This document shows, piece after piece, positions 27,430-35,726 of a stretch of DNA of 64,000 nt. The position numbers and the translations under genes are program-made. Source of the DNA: Pectobacterium polonicum. Lineage in GTDB: Bacteria > Pseudomonadota > Gammaproteobacteria > Enterobacterales > Enterobacteriaceae. Within the stretch, counting starts at the first letter, position 1; each line of letters starts with the position of its first letter. The notes beneath the pieces were generated by a model. That model saw only the letters and a program-made list of their open reading frames with translations. It did no database searches and was not told the origin of the DNA. The stretch covers positions 62,001 to 126,000 of the forward strand of contig NZ_RJTN01000003.1 in assembly GCF_005497185.1 (NCBI RefSeq), written 5' to 3'.

Positions 27430-27432
27430 GTC

Positions 27433-28620
27433 ATGAGTAGCGAAACCATTACCGTGGAACGTAGCGGAAAAGTTCATCACGCAGAAGGCGATGCCGCGCG
27501 TCTGGATGCCTACATTCCGTCGGAATGCCCGCAGAATCATGCAGCCAACCTGCTCCATCTGCCAAACGGCGATGTGCTGTGCGTCTGGTTCGGCGGTACG
27601 CAAGAAGGGATTGCAGATATCTCTATCTATATGTCCCGCCTTGTGAAAGGCAGCGATAGCTGGAGTAAAGCCGTTAAGCTGTCCGAGGATGCGACGCGTT
27701 CTGAACAGAATCCCGTGCTGTTCCTCGCGCCGGATAACGTGCTGTGGCTGCTGTACACCGCACAGAAATCCGGTAATCAGGACACCGCAATTGTGCGTTA
27801 TCGCCAATCCACCGATTTGGGTGCCACCTGGGGTGAGATCGGCACGCTGCTCGATCAGCCGGGCACCTTTATCCGCCAACCCATCACCGTGTTGGAAAAC
27901 GGTGACTGGCTGCTGCCGGTGTTCTACTGCCGCGTTCAGCCTGGCGAGAAGTGGGTCGGTAACGATGATGATAGCGCCGTGAAAATTTCCAGCGATCGGG
28001 GTAAAACCTGGCAGGAATATCCGGTGCCAAACAGCACGGGCTGTGTACACATGAACATCACCCCGTTGCAGAACGGCACGCTGCTGGCACTGTACCGCAG
28101 CCGCTGGGCCGATTTTATCTATCAGAGCCGTTCAACCGACGGCGGTAAAACCTGGTCAGAGCCAGTACCGACCGATTTACCGAATAACAACTCGTCTATT
28201 CAGGTGACTACGCTGAAAAACGGCCATCTGGCACTGGTGTTCAACCACATGAGCGCCGCCGATGCTACCGAGCGACGTCTGTCACTGTACGATGAAATCG
28301 AAGATGAAGAAGACAAAGCCAGCAATGCCAAAATGCCGGAAGTGCAAGCCGGTGGTCGTAGCGCCTTCTGGGGCGCACCGCGCGCGCCAATGACGCTCGC
28401 CATTTCGGAAGACGGCGGTAAGAGTTGGCCGTGGCAGCGCAATGTCGAAGTGGGTGACGGTTACTGCATGACCAATAACTCAACGGAGAAGCTGAACCGC
28501 GAGTTTTCTTACCCCAGCGTCAAGCAAGCACCGGACGGTAAGCTGCATCTTGCGTTCACCTACTTCCGACAGGCGATCAAGCACGTCGTGGTGAGTGAGG
28601 AGTGGGTCAAAGCGAACTAA
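27433..28620 (+). CDS. Cytoplasmic sialidase-like beta-propeller protein
   Basis: This 395-residue protein has four clear Asp boxes (STDLGATW 126-133, SSDRGKTW 186-193, STDGGKTW 234-241, SEDGGKSW 325-332), the hallmark of sialidase-type six-bladed propellers. It has no signal peptide, so it would act in the cytoplasm on imported material. It lacks an obvious start-of-family Arg-Ile-Pro motif of secreted sialidases, so the true bond cleaved (glycosidic or lactone-type) is uncertain. It is encoded directly after the symporter with a three-base gap, suggesting it processes what the symporter brings in. Related proteins occur with DapA-like genes in other bacteria. Confidence 0.8.
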   Translation: MSSETITVERSGKVHHAEGDAARLDAYIPSECPQNHAANLLHLPNGDVLCVWFGGTQEGIADISIYMSRLVKGSDSWSKAVKLSEDATRSEQNPVLFLAPDNVLWLLYTAQKSGNQDTAIVRYRQSTDLGATWGEIGTLLDQPGTFIRQPITVLENGDWLLPVFYCRVQPGEKWVGNDDDSAVKISSDRGKTWQEYPVPNSTGCVHMNITPLQNGTLLALYRSRWADFIYQSRSTDGGKTWSEPVPTDLPNNNSSIQVTTLKNGHLALVFNHMSAADATERRLSLYDEIEDEEDKASNAKMPEVQAGGRSAFWGAPRAPMTLAISEDGGKSWPWQRNVEVGDGYCMTNNSTEKLNREFSYPSVKQAPDGKLHLAFTYFRQAIKHVVVSEEWVKAN

Positions 28621-28685
28621 ACCACGCTGCTTTTTTCTCTTTTCCAGCGGGGGCTCTCCCCGCTATCTTCCTTCAGGACACGATA

Positions 28686-29153
28686 ATGATTGCAGGAAAC
28701 CTAAACGCCCTCAAACTCGCCACACTGCCCGACGCGCTGTGGACCATTCTGTCCGCATCAGGCATGTCGTTGGCTGAACTGAATGCGCAGCCAGAAGGCC
28801 GCTATCAGCCAGAAGGTGCCGAGTGGTTTTACAACATCGGTACGACCAAGACTGCACCACGTGCCGAACGCCATACCGAATTTCACAGCAACTATCTCGA
28901 TATTCAATTGATTCTGGAAGGCGAGGAGATTATCGGTTACGGTCTGAATGATGTACATGGTCGGCCTGCAACTGAACGTAAACCGGATCTTTATATTCTG
29001 GACAACCCGCAGGTGCCGCATCAGATCCATCTGCGGGCAGGCGATTTCGTCACGTTCTATCCGGGAGAAGCCCACCAGGCGCTGTGTGCCATCAACGACA
29101 ATCCAGCCCCCGTCAAAAAAGCCGTGTTTAAGATCCCCGTTACGTTGTTGTAA
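28686..29153 (+). CDS. YhcH/YjgK/YiaL family protein
   Basis: This 155-residue protein has the cupin-like fold of the YhcH/EbgC family: MIAGNLNALKLATLPDAL at the start, a FHSNYLDIQLILEG stretch with metal-binding His and Asp, and PGEAHQAL near the end. The start at ATG 28686 excludes 28 upstream in-frame residues that read through the sialidase-like stop. Family members occur with sialic acid or beta-galactoside operons and may be sugar anomerases. Here it probably interconverts forms of the imported sugar. The next gene begins 32 bp downstream. Confidence 0.85.
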   Translation: MIAGNLNALKLATLPDALWTILSASGMSLAELNAQPEGRYQPEGAEWFYNIGTTKTAPRAERHTEFHSNYLDIQLILEGEEIIGYGLNDVHGRPATERKPDLYILDNPQVPHQIHLRAGDFVTFYPGEAHQALCAINDNPAPVKKAVFKIPVTLL

Positions 29154-29185
29154 TAAGAACGGTTGAATATTAAGGAAATGATGTC

Positions 29186-29875
29186 ATGTCAGCGATAGCC
29201 CCTAAACACGCCCTGATTACCGGTAGCAGCTCAGGGATCGGTGCCGCCATCACACAAAAATTACTGGCGGAAGGCTGGTGGGTAACCGGCCTGTCACGCA
29301 AGCCGGGCGACTATTCACATCCACACTTTACCCACCGTGCGGTGGATATCATGGATACGCACGCGCTGACCGCTATTCTGGACGAGATTGCGCAGGTTGA
29401 TGCCGTTATCCATGCGGCTGGCATTATGAAATCTGCTCCACTCGGTCAGCTTTCGTTAGAAGACGGAGAAACACTGTGGCGCTTGCATATCAACGCAGCG
29501 CAGGTACTTGCCGATCGGCTGGTCGATAAGCTGCCGCAAGGGGGCAGAATCGTGCTACTGGGCAGTCGCACCTCCAGCGGTGCGGCGGGGCGCAGCCAGT
29601 ACGTCACCACAAAATCCGCGATGATGGGTATGGCGAGAAGCTGGGCGGCGGAGCTGGCACCGCGTGGAATTACAGTCAACATTGTTGCGCCGGGCGCAAC
29701 GGAAACCCCGATGCTGACGATGCCGGGACGCCAGAGTTCTCCGCCGAAGCTACCGCCGATTGGCCGTTTCATTCAGCCGCAGGAAGTGGCCGATTTGGTA
29801 GGCTATCTGCTCTCCCCTTCAGCGGCAGCCATTACCGGACAACAGTTGGTAATCTGCGGCGGTGCCTCACTGTAG
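29186..29875 (+). CDS. Short-chain dehydrogenase/reductase
   Basis: This 229-residue protein shows the SDR hallmarks: cofactor loop TGSSSGIG at about residues 12-19, a catalytic serine in LGSRTSSGAAG and YVTTKSAMM (Tyr-x-x-x-Lys). It acts in the cytoplasm with NAD(P). It is the last gene of the rightward sugar-acid operon, so it may perform the first or last oxidation step of the same substrate. No specific product is recognisable. Confidence 0.88.
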   Translation: MSAIAPKHALITGSSSGIGAAITQKLLAEGWWVTGLSRKPGDYSHPHFTHRAVDIMDTHALTAILDEIAQVDAVIHAAGIMKSAPLGQLSLEDGETLWRLHINAAQVLADRLVDKLPQGGRIVLLGSRTSSGAAGRSQYVTTKSAMMGMARSWAAELAPRGITVNIVAPGATETPMLTMPGRQSSPPKLPPIGRFIQPQEVADLVGYLLSPSAAAITGQQLVICGGASL

Positions 29876-30405
29876 CGCACGTTTCATTATTACAGGCCAA
29901 TTTTCTTCAGCGGTGATTGGCCTGAATTCTCTTACCCTCTACCATTTCCCTGCCAATCTAATTATACCGTGCATATAAAATCCTTTTTATTTATTGTGAA
30001 TATATTCTTCAACAATAATTAATAGAATAATAATATAAATTACGTCGAAAAATAAAACATAATGAATTGATCTTAGTCAATCAATTAACAACATCACCTT
30101 CACCCCTATTTAAATAGCACCTACACTACTTTGAGCAATTAAAAATAAAGAAAAAATCACAACCATTAAAATACAAGCCATTAATTAAAAAAACTAACGA
30201 TGCAATAAAACATAAGTTCAATATATTGAATAGCCATCTATTCAATAAAAAACCATCAAAGCCGTAAAAATACCCATTAGTAAATATATTAACATCGATA
30301 TTCAGATAGATACCTTCCCTACCTATTGCGCATTTCGGAGATTGTTCACAGTAATTTTCTTATCCCCTTTATTGAATCAGAAAAAAAACAGCAGGAGATT
30401 CTCGT
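29876..30405. other. AT-rich leader upstream of cutC
   Basis: This 530-bp gap is AT-rich and contains no gene of convincing size. It carries a putative FNR site at 30067-30080 and many poly-A/T tracts that could bend DNA or bind H-NS. A TATTTA element at 30107-30112 is a possible -10 placed about 40 bp from the FNR centre. Terminator for the SDR operon is not obvious. Confidence 0.5.
30067..30080. promoter_or_regulatory. Putative FNR box upstream of cutC
   Basis: TTGATCTTAGTCAA matches the FNR consensus TTGAT-N4-ATCAA with one mismatch. It would make transcription of the oxygen-sensitive glycyl radical enzyme anaerobic. It lies 326 bp from the cutC start; promoter position is inferred. Confidence 0.5.
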
Positions 30406-32910
30406 ATGGATAATGACACGTTAGCCCCCGACACAATCCCTTTCTCACTCGGTAACAGTATATTGAATAGCGGAAAAATAGCCGGGCAGAATAGCGGCAA
30501 AAAATCTTCTGCCGATGACATCGCCGCAGAGCAAGAAGCGCTTACGCCACGCATGCAGCGTCTGCGCACCCGCTATTTAGCAGCACGTCCCAGTGTCTCT
30601 ATTTATCGCGCGTTAGCCTTTACCGACGTCGCGAAACACAATCCCGGACTGCCACCCATTCTGCTACGCGCCAAATCCTTTCGTCGCGCCTGCGAAACCG
30701 CCCCCATCCTGATTCAGGATGAAGAATTGATCGTCGGCCATCCCTGCGGTAAACCGCGCGCGGGTGCGTTTTCTCCCGATATCGCCTGGCGCTGGGTGCA
30801 GGATGAACTGGACACCATGAGCACGCGCCCTCAGGACCCGTTTCAGATCTCAGAAGACGATAAAAAAACGATCCGCGAAGAAATCGCGCCCTTTTGGCAA
30901 GGCCGCTCGCTGGATGAGGTGTGCGAAGCACAATATCGTGAAGCCGGCCTTTGGGCATTCAGCGGAGAAACCTTTGTCAGCGATCTGTCTTACCATCAGA
31001 TCAACGGCGGCGGTGATACCTGCCCAGGCTATGACGTATTGCTCTTCACGAAAGGGATGAAAGGCATCAAAGCCGATGCGCAAGCAAAGCTTGCCGAACT
31101 GGGTATGGAAGATCCGGCTCATATCGATCGTATCTACTTCTACAAGGCCGCGATTGAAACCTGCGATGGCGTCATGACCTATGCAAGCCGCATTGCCGCA
31201 CAGGCGCGTGAGCAGGCCACGCAGGAAACCGATCCCTCACGGCGCGCCGAACTCCTGATGATTGCTGACGTCAACGAGAGCGTGCCTGCCAATCCCCCGA
31301 AAACGTTGCAGGAAGCCCTGCAAAGCATCTGGACGCTGGAGTCTTTATTTGAAATTGAAGAAAACCAGACCGGTATTTCGTTAGGCCGTGTCGATCAGTA
31401 CTGCTACCCAATGTATGAAGCCGACATTCAATCCGGCCGCCTGACGCGTGGGCAGGCACTGGAGCTGCTACAGATGTTCATTCTGAAATGTGCAGAGCTG
31501 ATGTGGATGTCCAGCGAAAGTGGTGCAAAATATTTCGCCGGCTATCAGCCATTTATCAACTTGACGGTGGGCGGGCAGAAACGCACCGGAGGCGATGCCT
31601 GTAACGATCTCACCTACCTGATCATGGATGCAGTACGTTTTGTGAAGGTGTATCAACCTTCGCTTGCCTGCCGGATTCATAACCAATCGCCCCATGAGTA
31701 CATGGAAAAAATTGTCGATGTGGTCAAATCCGGTATGGGTTTCCCAGCATGTCACTTCGATGATTCCCATATCAAGATGATGTTACGCAAGGGCTTCGAT
31801 TTTGACGATGCACGCGACTACTGCCTGATGGGCTGCGTAGAGCCACAAAAATCAGGTCGTATTTATCAGTGGACATCGACGGGCTATACCCAGTGGCCGA
31901 TTGCCATTGAGTTCGTGTTAAACCGTGGCCGCATGATCCTATTTGATCGTGTTCAGGGGCTGGATACCGGCGACTTGAACACGCTGGACACCTTTGAGGC
32001 GTTTGACCGTGCGGTGAAAACGCAGATTGCACACATCATCCGCCTGTCGGCCATTGGCACCGTGATCAGTCAGCGCGTACATCGTGATATCGCCCCTAAA
32101 CCACTGATGTCCCTGCTGGTAGAAGGCTGCATGGAAACCGGCCGGGATGTCACCGCTGGCGGAGCGGTCATCAATCATGGACCTGGGCTCATCTTCTCTG
32201 GGTTAGCCACCTACGTCGATTCCATGATGGCCATTCGGAAACTCGTCTATGAAGACCGTCAGTACACGCTGGAACAACTGCGTGACGCACTGTTAGCCAA
32301 CTTTTCAGGCTACGAAACACTGCATAGGGATTGCCTGAATGCCCCGAAATACGGCAATGACGACAGTGATGTTGACCCGCTCGCGCTTGATATCACGGAA
32401 TGGACGGAGCGCGAGTGCCGCCAATACAAGATGCTCTATTCCACCTTTAGCCACGGCACCTTATCTATCTCCAACAACACGCCAATCGGCGCACTCACCG
32501 CAGCCAGCGCAAACGGGCGTCTGGCATGGACCCCACTCTCCGACGGGATCAGCCCAACACAGGGCGCAGACAAAAAAGGGCCGACGGCAAGCATCAAGTC
32601 TGTCAGCAAAATGAATGTTGAAAGCATGAACATCGGCATGGTGCATAACTTCAAATTCCTTAAAGGCATGCTGGACACGCCGGAAGGTCGCAACGGACTG
32701 ATCACCCTGCTGAGAACGTCATCTATTCTGGGCAATGGTCAGATGCAATTCAGCTACGTTGACGATGAGGTGTTGAGAAAAGCCCAGCAAGCACCGGAGA
32801 AATACCGTGATTTAATCGTCCGCGTGGCGGGCTATAGCGCGTACTTCATTGAGCTCTGCAAAGAGGTTCAGGATGAAATCATTAGCCGCACCATGATTGA
32901 GAAATTCTGA
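30406..32910 (+). CDS. cutC: Choline trimethylamine-lyase (glycyl radical enzyme)
   Basis: This is an 834-residue glycyl radical enzyme that anaerobically cleaves choline to trimethylamine and acetaldehyde. The active-site residues of Desulfovibrio alaskensis CutC, as I recall them (Y208, D216, F395, C489, E491, T502, Y506, G821), all occur here with a constant offset of 12: Y196, D204, F383, C477, E479, T490, Y494 and G809. They sit in [30 protein letters not shown] and RVAGYSAYF. The Tyr-Asp-Thr-Tyr choline set separates it from glycerol, hydroxyproline and pyruvate-formate enzymes. cutD follows, and a putative FNR box lies upstream. It has the short (type II) N terminus. No microcompartment targeting or shell genes are present in the window. 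Confidence 0.9.
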   Translation: MDNDTLAPDTIPFSLGNSILNSGKIAGQNSGKKSSADDIAAEQEALTPRMQRLRTRYLAARPSVSIYRALAFTDVAKHNPGLPPILLRAKSFRRACETAPILIQDEELIVGHPCGKPRAGAFSPDIAWRWVQDELDTMSTRPQDPFQISEDDKKTIREEIAPFWQGRSLDEVCEAQYREAGLWAFSGETFVSDLSYHQINGGGDTCPGYDVLLFTKGMKGIKADAQAKLAELGMEDPAHIDRIYFYKAAIETCDGVMTYASRIAAQAREQATQETDPSRRAELLMIADVNESVPANPPKTLQEALQSIWTLESLFEIEENQTGISLGRVDQYCYPMYEADIQSGRLTRGQALELLQMFILKCAELMWMSSESGAKYFAGYQPFINLTVGGQKRTGGDACNDLTYLIMDAVRFVKVYQPSLACRIHNQSPHEYMEKIVDVVKSGMGFPACHFDDSHIKMMLRKGFDFDDARDYCLMGCVEPQKSGRIYQWTSTGYTQWPIAIEFVLNRGRMILFDRVQGLDTGDLNTLDTFEAFDRAVKTQIAHIIRLSAIGTVISQRVHRDIAPKPLMSLLVEGCMETGRDVTAGGAVINHGPGLIFSGLATYVDSMMAIRKLVYEDRQYTLEQLRDALLANFSGYETLHRDCLNAPKYGNDDSDVDPLALDITEWTERECRQYKMLYSTFSHGTLSISNNTPIGALTAASANGRLAWTPLSDGISPTQGADKKGPTASIKSVSKMNVESMNIGMVHNFKFLKGMLDTPEGRNGLITLLRTSSILGNGQMQFSYVDDEVLRKAQQAPEKYRDLIVRVAGYSAYFIELCKEVQDEIISRTMIEKF

Positions 32911-33001
32911 ACCCTCGGCACGCGTAGGGGAGTAAGTAAGGCACACACCGTGAACAAGGATGTTTACCTTGCCGCAGGTAGAGTGGAATGTGGGGAGTGA
33001 A

Positions 33002-33952
33002 ATGGAATTAGCAAAAGACATCACCGGCCGAATATTTAATATTCAGAAATACTCCCTCCATGATGGGGAAGGCGTTCGCACGCTGATTTTTTTGAAAGGC
33101 TGCAATATTCTCTGCCCGTGGTGCGCCAATCCAGAGGGGATACGTCGCGCCTATCAAATCATGTTCTCGCCGGATAAATGCCAGCACTGCGGCAAATGTG
33201 TCGAAGTCTGTCCCCATAACATTCATACACTGATCGCTGATGAGCGTGGGCAGCGATTTCATCATGTCGATCGCACTATTCAATGCACAGGTTGCCGAAA
33301 ATGTGAGACGGCATGCCCTTCTCATGCGCTTGATATCATAGGGCAAGATGTGACGGTCGCAGAATTGATGACCGTCATCATGCAAGACTACAGTTTTTAT
33401 CAGTCTTCGGGCGGCGGCGTGACGCTCAGCGGCGGAGAGGTGAGCCTGCAAACGGATTTTGCCGTTGCGCTCCTTCAGGCGTGCAAACAAAAGATGATCA
33501 ATACCGCAGTAGAAACGCAGGGAACGACATCACTCTCACATTATGACCGACTGGCAACGGTAACGGATATGTTCCTCTTCGATATCAAACATATCGACAC
33601 AAATCAGCATAAGGCGCTGTTTGGCATAGGAAATGAAAACATACGGCGCAATCTGGAGCATCTGGTCGAATTGGGTGCAAATATCGTTATTCGTATGCCG
33701 CTCGTTCGCGGGTATAACGATTCGTATGACGCCATCACGGGGGCGATTCGCTACGTACAAAAACTCGCAGAACGTGGCAATGTGCGGCGTATCGATATCT
33801 TGCCCTACCACCAGTTAGGCCGCAAAAAATACGAAAGACTAGGCGCAATTTATCCAATCAAAGCCGATCCAAGCTACAGCGAGGAAGAGTTAAACCGTTT
33901 GGCCACGTTCTTTGACGAATTTGATTTCGACATTCGGCTGGTTCGTCATTAA
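33002..33952 (+). CDS. cutD: CutD glycyl radical enzyme activase
   Basis: This 316-residue radical SAM protein installs the glycyl radical on CutC. It carries the cluster motif C34-x3-C38-x2-C41 (GCNILCPWC) and two ferredoxin-type motifs (C60, 63, 66, 70 and C95, 98, 101, 105), the usual arrangement in glycyl-radical activases of this class. The start at ATG 33002 follows a GGGGAG ribosome site; an in-frame start 14 codons upstream lies close to the cutC end. It sits 91 bp from cutC and before the SMR pair, consistent with one operon. Confidence 0.9.
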   Translation: MELAKDITGRIFNIQKYSLHDGEGVRTLIFLKGCNILCPWCANPEGIRRAYQIMFSPDKCQHCGKCVEVCPHNIHTLIADERGQRFHHVDRTIQCTGCRKCETACPSHALDIIGQDVTVAELMTVIMQDYSFYQSSGGGVTLSGGEVSLQTDFAVALLQACKQKMINTAVETQGTTSLSHYDRLATVTDMFLFDIKHIDTNQHKALFGIGNENIRRNLEHLVELGANIVIRMPLVRGYNDSYDAITGAIRYVQKLAERGNVRRIDILPYHQLGRKKYERLGAIYPIKADPSYSEEELNRLATFFDEFDFDIRLVRH

Positions 33953-34004
33953 AGAGAAAACCACACAAGGTATTCTTAACAGCACATCAATCAGGAGCAA
34001 TACT

Positions 34005-34421
34005 ATGTCACCCAGAAAGCAGTCATGGCTATGGATGTTATTCGTCATCTTGTCAGAAACGTCTGCCACGTCCACGTTAAAAATGTTTGATAATAGTCAG
34101 GGCTCAGCAAAGATAGCCTTATTGGCCGTTATTATTCTGCTGTATTGCATTTGTTATTATTCACTGTCAAAAGCCGTAAAACATCTTCCCGTGGGGCTGG
34201 CCTATGCCACCTGGTCTGGCACGGGTATTTTATTAGTCTCAACGCTCAGTATTATTTTCTACGACCAGCATCCCGATATTCCCGCCATCATTGGAATGGT
34301 AGTGATTGCGACGGGTATAGCAATCATGAATCTCTTTTCTAAAATGGGCACAGATGAACAACCTGAAGCAATAACCAGCACTGACCAGAATCAACCATTA
34401 AATACCAAAATCATTCATTAA
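34005..34421 (+). CDS. Small multidrug resistance (SMR) family protein, first subunit
   Basis: This 138-residue protein, read from ATG 34005 after CAGGAG, has four membrane segments and the SMR signature (MLFVILSETSATSTLKMF with the membrane Glu; LPVGLAYATWSGTGILLVS). It has a longer hydrophilic C-terminal tail than EmrE. The pair with the next gene (17-bp gap) suggests a heterodimer of antiparallel subunits. Such SMR pairs occur in choline (cut) clusters, where they could move trimethylamine, choline or other quaternary amines. The transported compound is inferred from context. Confidence 0.85.
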   Translation: MSPRKQSWLWMLFVILSETSATSTLKMFDNSQGSAKIALLAVIILLYCICYYSLSKAVKHLPVGLAYATWSGTGILLVSTLSIIFYDQHPDIPAIIGMVVIATGIAIMNLFSKMGTDEQPEAITSTDQNQPLNTKIIH

Positions 34422-34438
34422 TAATAAGGATACCTATT

Positions 34439-34765
34439 ATGTTAAACGGATTTTTATGGTTGGCACTGTCCATTGGCTCAGAAATCACCGGCACTTCGAT
34501 GATCAAAAAAACCGATGGATTTAGAAAACGCACGCCTTCCGTTATCGTTATTCTCGCTTATTGCCTCTGCTATTTTTCGTTAACCCGTGCAATGGGCTAT
34601 TTACCCGTGGGCGTAGCCTATTCCCTATGGTGCGGTTTTGGCATCGTCGGCGTGACATTTATTTCAATGCTGCTTTATAAACAAAAACCGGATTTACCCG
34701 CTGTACTTTCAATGGCGCTCATTATCAGCGGAGGCGTTATCATGAATATGTTTTCGAGTATGTAA
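34439..34765 (+). CDS. Small multidrug resistance (SMR) family protein, second subunit
   Basis: The 108-residue protein has EmrE-like length and four membrane segments, with the conserved Glu in ALSIGSEITGTSMIKKTDGF and GYLPVGVAYSLWCGFGIVG. It is the partner of the SMR gene immediately upstream. Its stop is part of a hairpin shared with the convergent PfkB gene. It is likely the last gene of the cut operon and an exporter of amine products or cations. Confidence 0.87.
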   Translation: MLNGFLWLALSIGSEITGTSMIKKTDGFRKRTPSVIVILAYCLCYFSLTRAMGYLPVGVAYSLWCGFGIVGVTFISMLLYKQKPDLPAVLSMALIISGGVIMNMFSSM

Positions 34766-34781
34766 CGTGCTAACGCACGTT
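34764..34781. terminator. Hairpin overlapping two convergent stop codons
   Basis: AACGTGC (34764-34770) pairs with GCACGTT (34775-34781) around TAAC. It includes the last bases of the SMR stop (TAA, 34763-34765) and the stop of the PfkB-type gene (34770-34772 on the minus strand). This is a compact convergent terminator candidate without a strong T-run. Confidence 0.5.
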
Positions 34782-35726
34782 CCCCACATCATGCAACCGC
34801 TCTGCATGCTGTTGCATCCGTTCAAGCGCTTCCTCATAGCGCGGCATCGCATGTGCGGCACCTTCGCGCTCAACGCAAAGTGAGGCATAGGCGGAGGAAA
34901 ATAGTGCCGCCTGTTCCAGAGTGTCACCCGCTGCCAGCCTCGCGGCCAGCGCGCCATTAAACGCATCGCCCGCTCCCGTGGTGTCCTTGGGCTGCGCAGG
35001 AAACGCAGGAATATGTGCCTGAGTATCACCAGTGGATAAAAATGCCCCCTGCATGCCAAGCGTGATCACCAGTTGCCGTACCCCTTTTTGATGCAGCACC
35101 GTAGCGGCACGCTGGGCGCTGTCGATATCGGTGACGGAGATGCCCGTCAACAGCGTTGCCTCGGTGCTATTTGGCGTCAGCAGATCGATCTTACTGAGCA
35201 AAGCATCGCTTACTTTCTGCCAGGGAGCGGGATTCATAATGATGAAGGTATTCGCTGCCTGCGCGCTATCCACAATGCGCTGAATCGCACTTAGATTATT
35301 TTCTAGCTGGATCAATAAAATATCTGCGGCGGCGACCGTCGGCTGGCAGCGCGCGATCTCCGCCGCCGTTACCATCAAATTGGCACCGGGATAAACGGAA
35401 ATCATATTTTCCGCATCATTACCGGCCACATAGATCAGCGCATTCCCCGTCGGTTTTTCCTTACAGGTAAACAGCGTAATGGCATCAAAGCCGGTCTTTT
35501 CGAGATGACGCCGGGCAAACAGGCCGAAGTCATCATTACCAATTTTACCGATGTAGTGTACGCGCGCACCCGCACGCAACGCCGCCGTCGCCTGATTTGC
35601 CCCTTTTCCGCCCGGCCCCATCATGCTGCGATGCGCGATCAGCGACTCTCCCGGCTGCGGAAAGCGGGACATGCCCGCCACAATATCCAGATTGAACGAG
35701 CCAAATACGCAAACCTTGCCTTTCAT
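34770..35726 (-). CDS. PfkB-family sugar kinase (ribokinase-like)
   Basis: This 318-residue protein belongs to the ribokinase family. It begins MKGKVCVFGSFNLDIV, contains the substrate-binding GPGGKGANQAT (about residues 36-46) and ends with the ATP and anion-hole motif DTTGAGDAFNGAL. It phosphorylates a sugar at the 5 or 1 position in the cytoplasm. It overlaps the ROK kinase upstream (ATGA) and is the last gene of the als-type operon. Presence of two kinases of different folds suggests two sugars or two steps, such as ribose and allose/allulose. Confidence 0.87.
   Translation of the reverse strand: MKGKVCVFGSFNLDIVAGMSRFPQPGESLIAHRSMMGPGGKGANQATAALRAGARVHYIGKIGNDDFGLFARRHLEKTGFDAITLFTCKEKPTGNALIYVAGNDAENMISVYPGANLMVTAAEIARCQPTVAAADILLIQLENNLSAIQRIVDSAQAANTFIIMNPAPWQKVSDALLSKIDLLTPNSTEATLLTGISVTDIDSAQRAATVLHQKGVRQLVITLGMQGAFLSTGDTQAHIPAFPAQPKDTTGAGDAFNGALAARLAAGDTLEQAALFSSAYASLCVEREGAAHAMPRYEEALERMQQHAERLHDVGNVR

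Noticed and set aside
27433-29153. A standard sialic acid (nan) catabolic operon
   Set aside because: There is no NanK, NanE, NagA or NagB in the window, and the aldolase and kinase neighbours fit another sugar acid.
30406-32910. Reading the glycyl radical enzyme as pyruvate formate-lyase, glycerol dehydratase or hydroxyproline dehydratase
   Set aside because: The active-site set Y196, D204, T490 and Y494 with C477/E479 matches choline TMA-lyase residue spacing.
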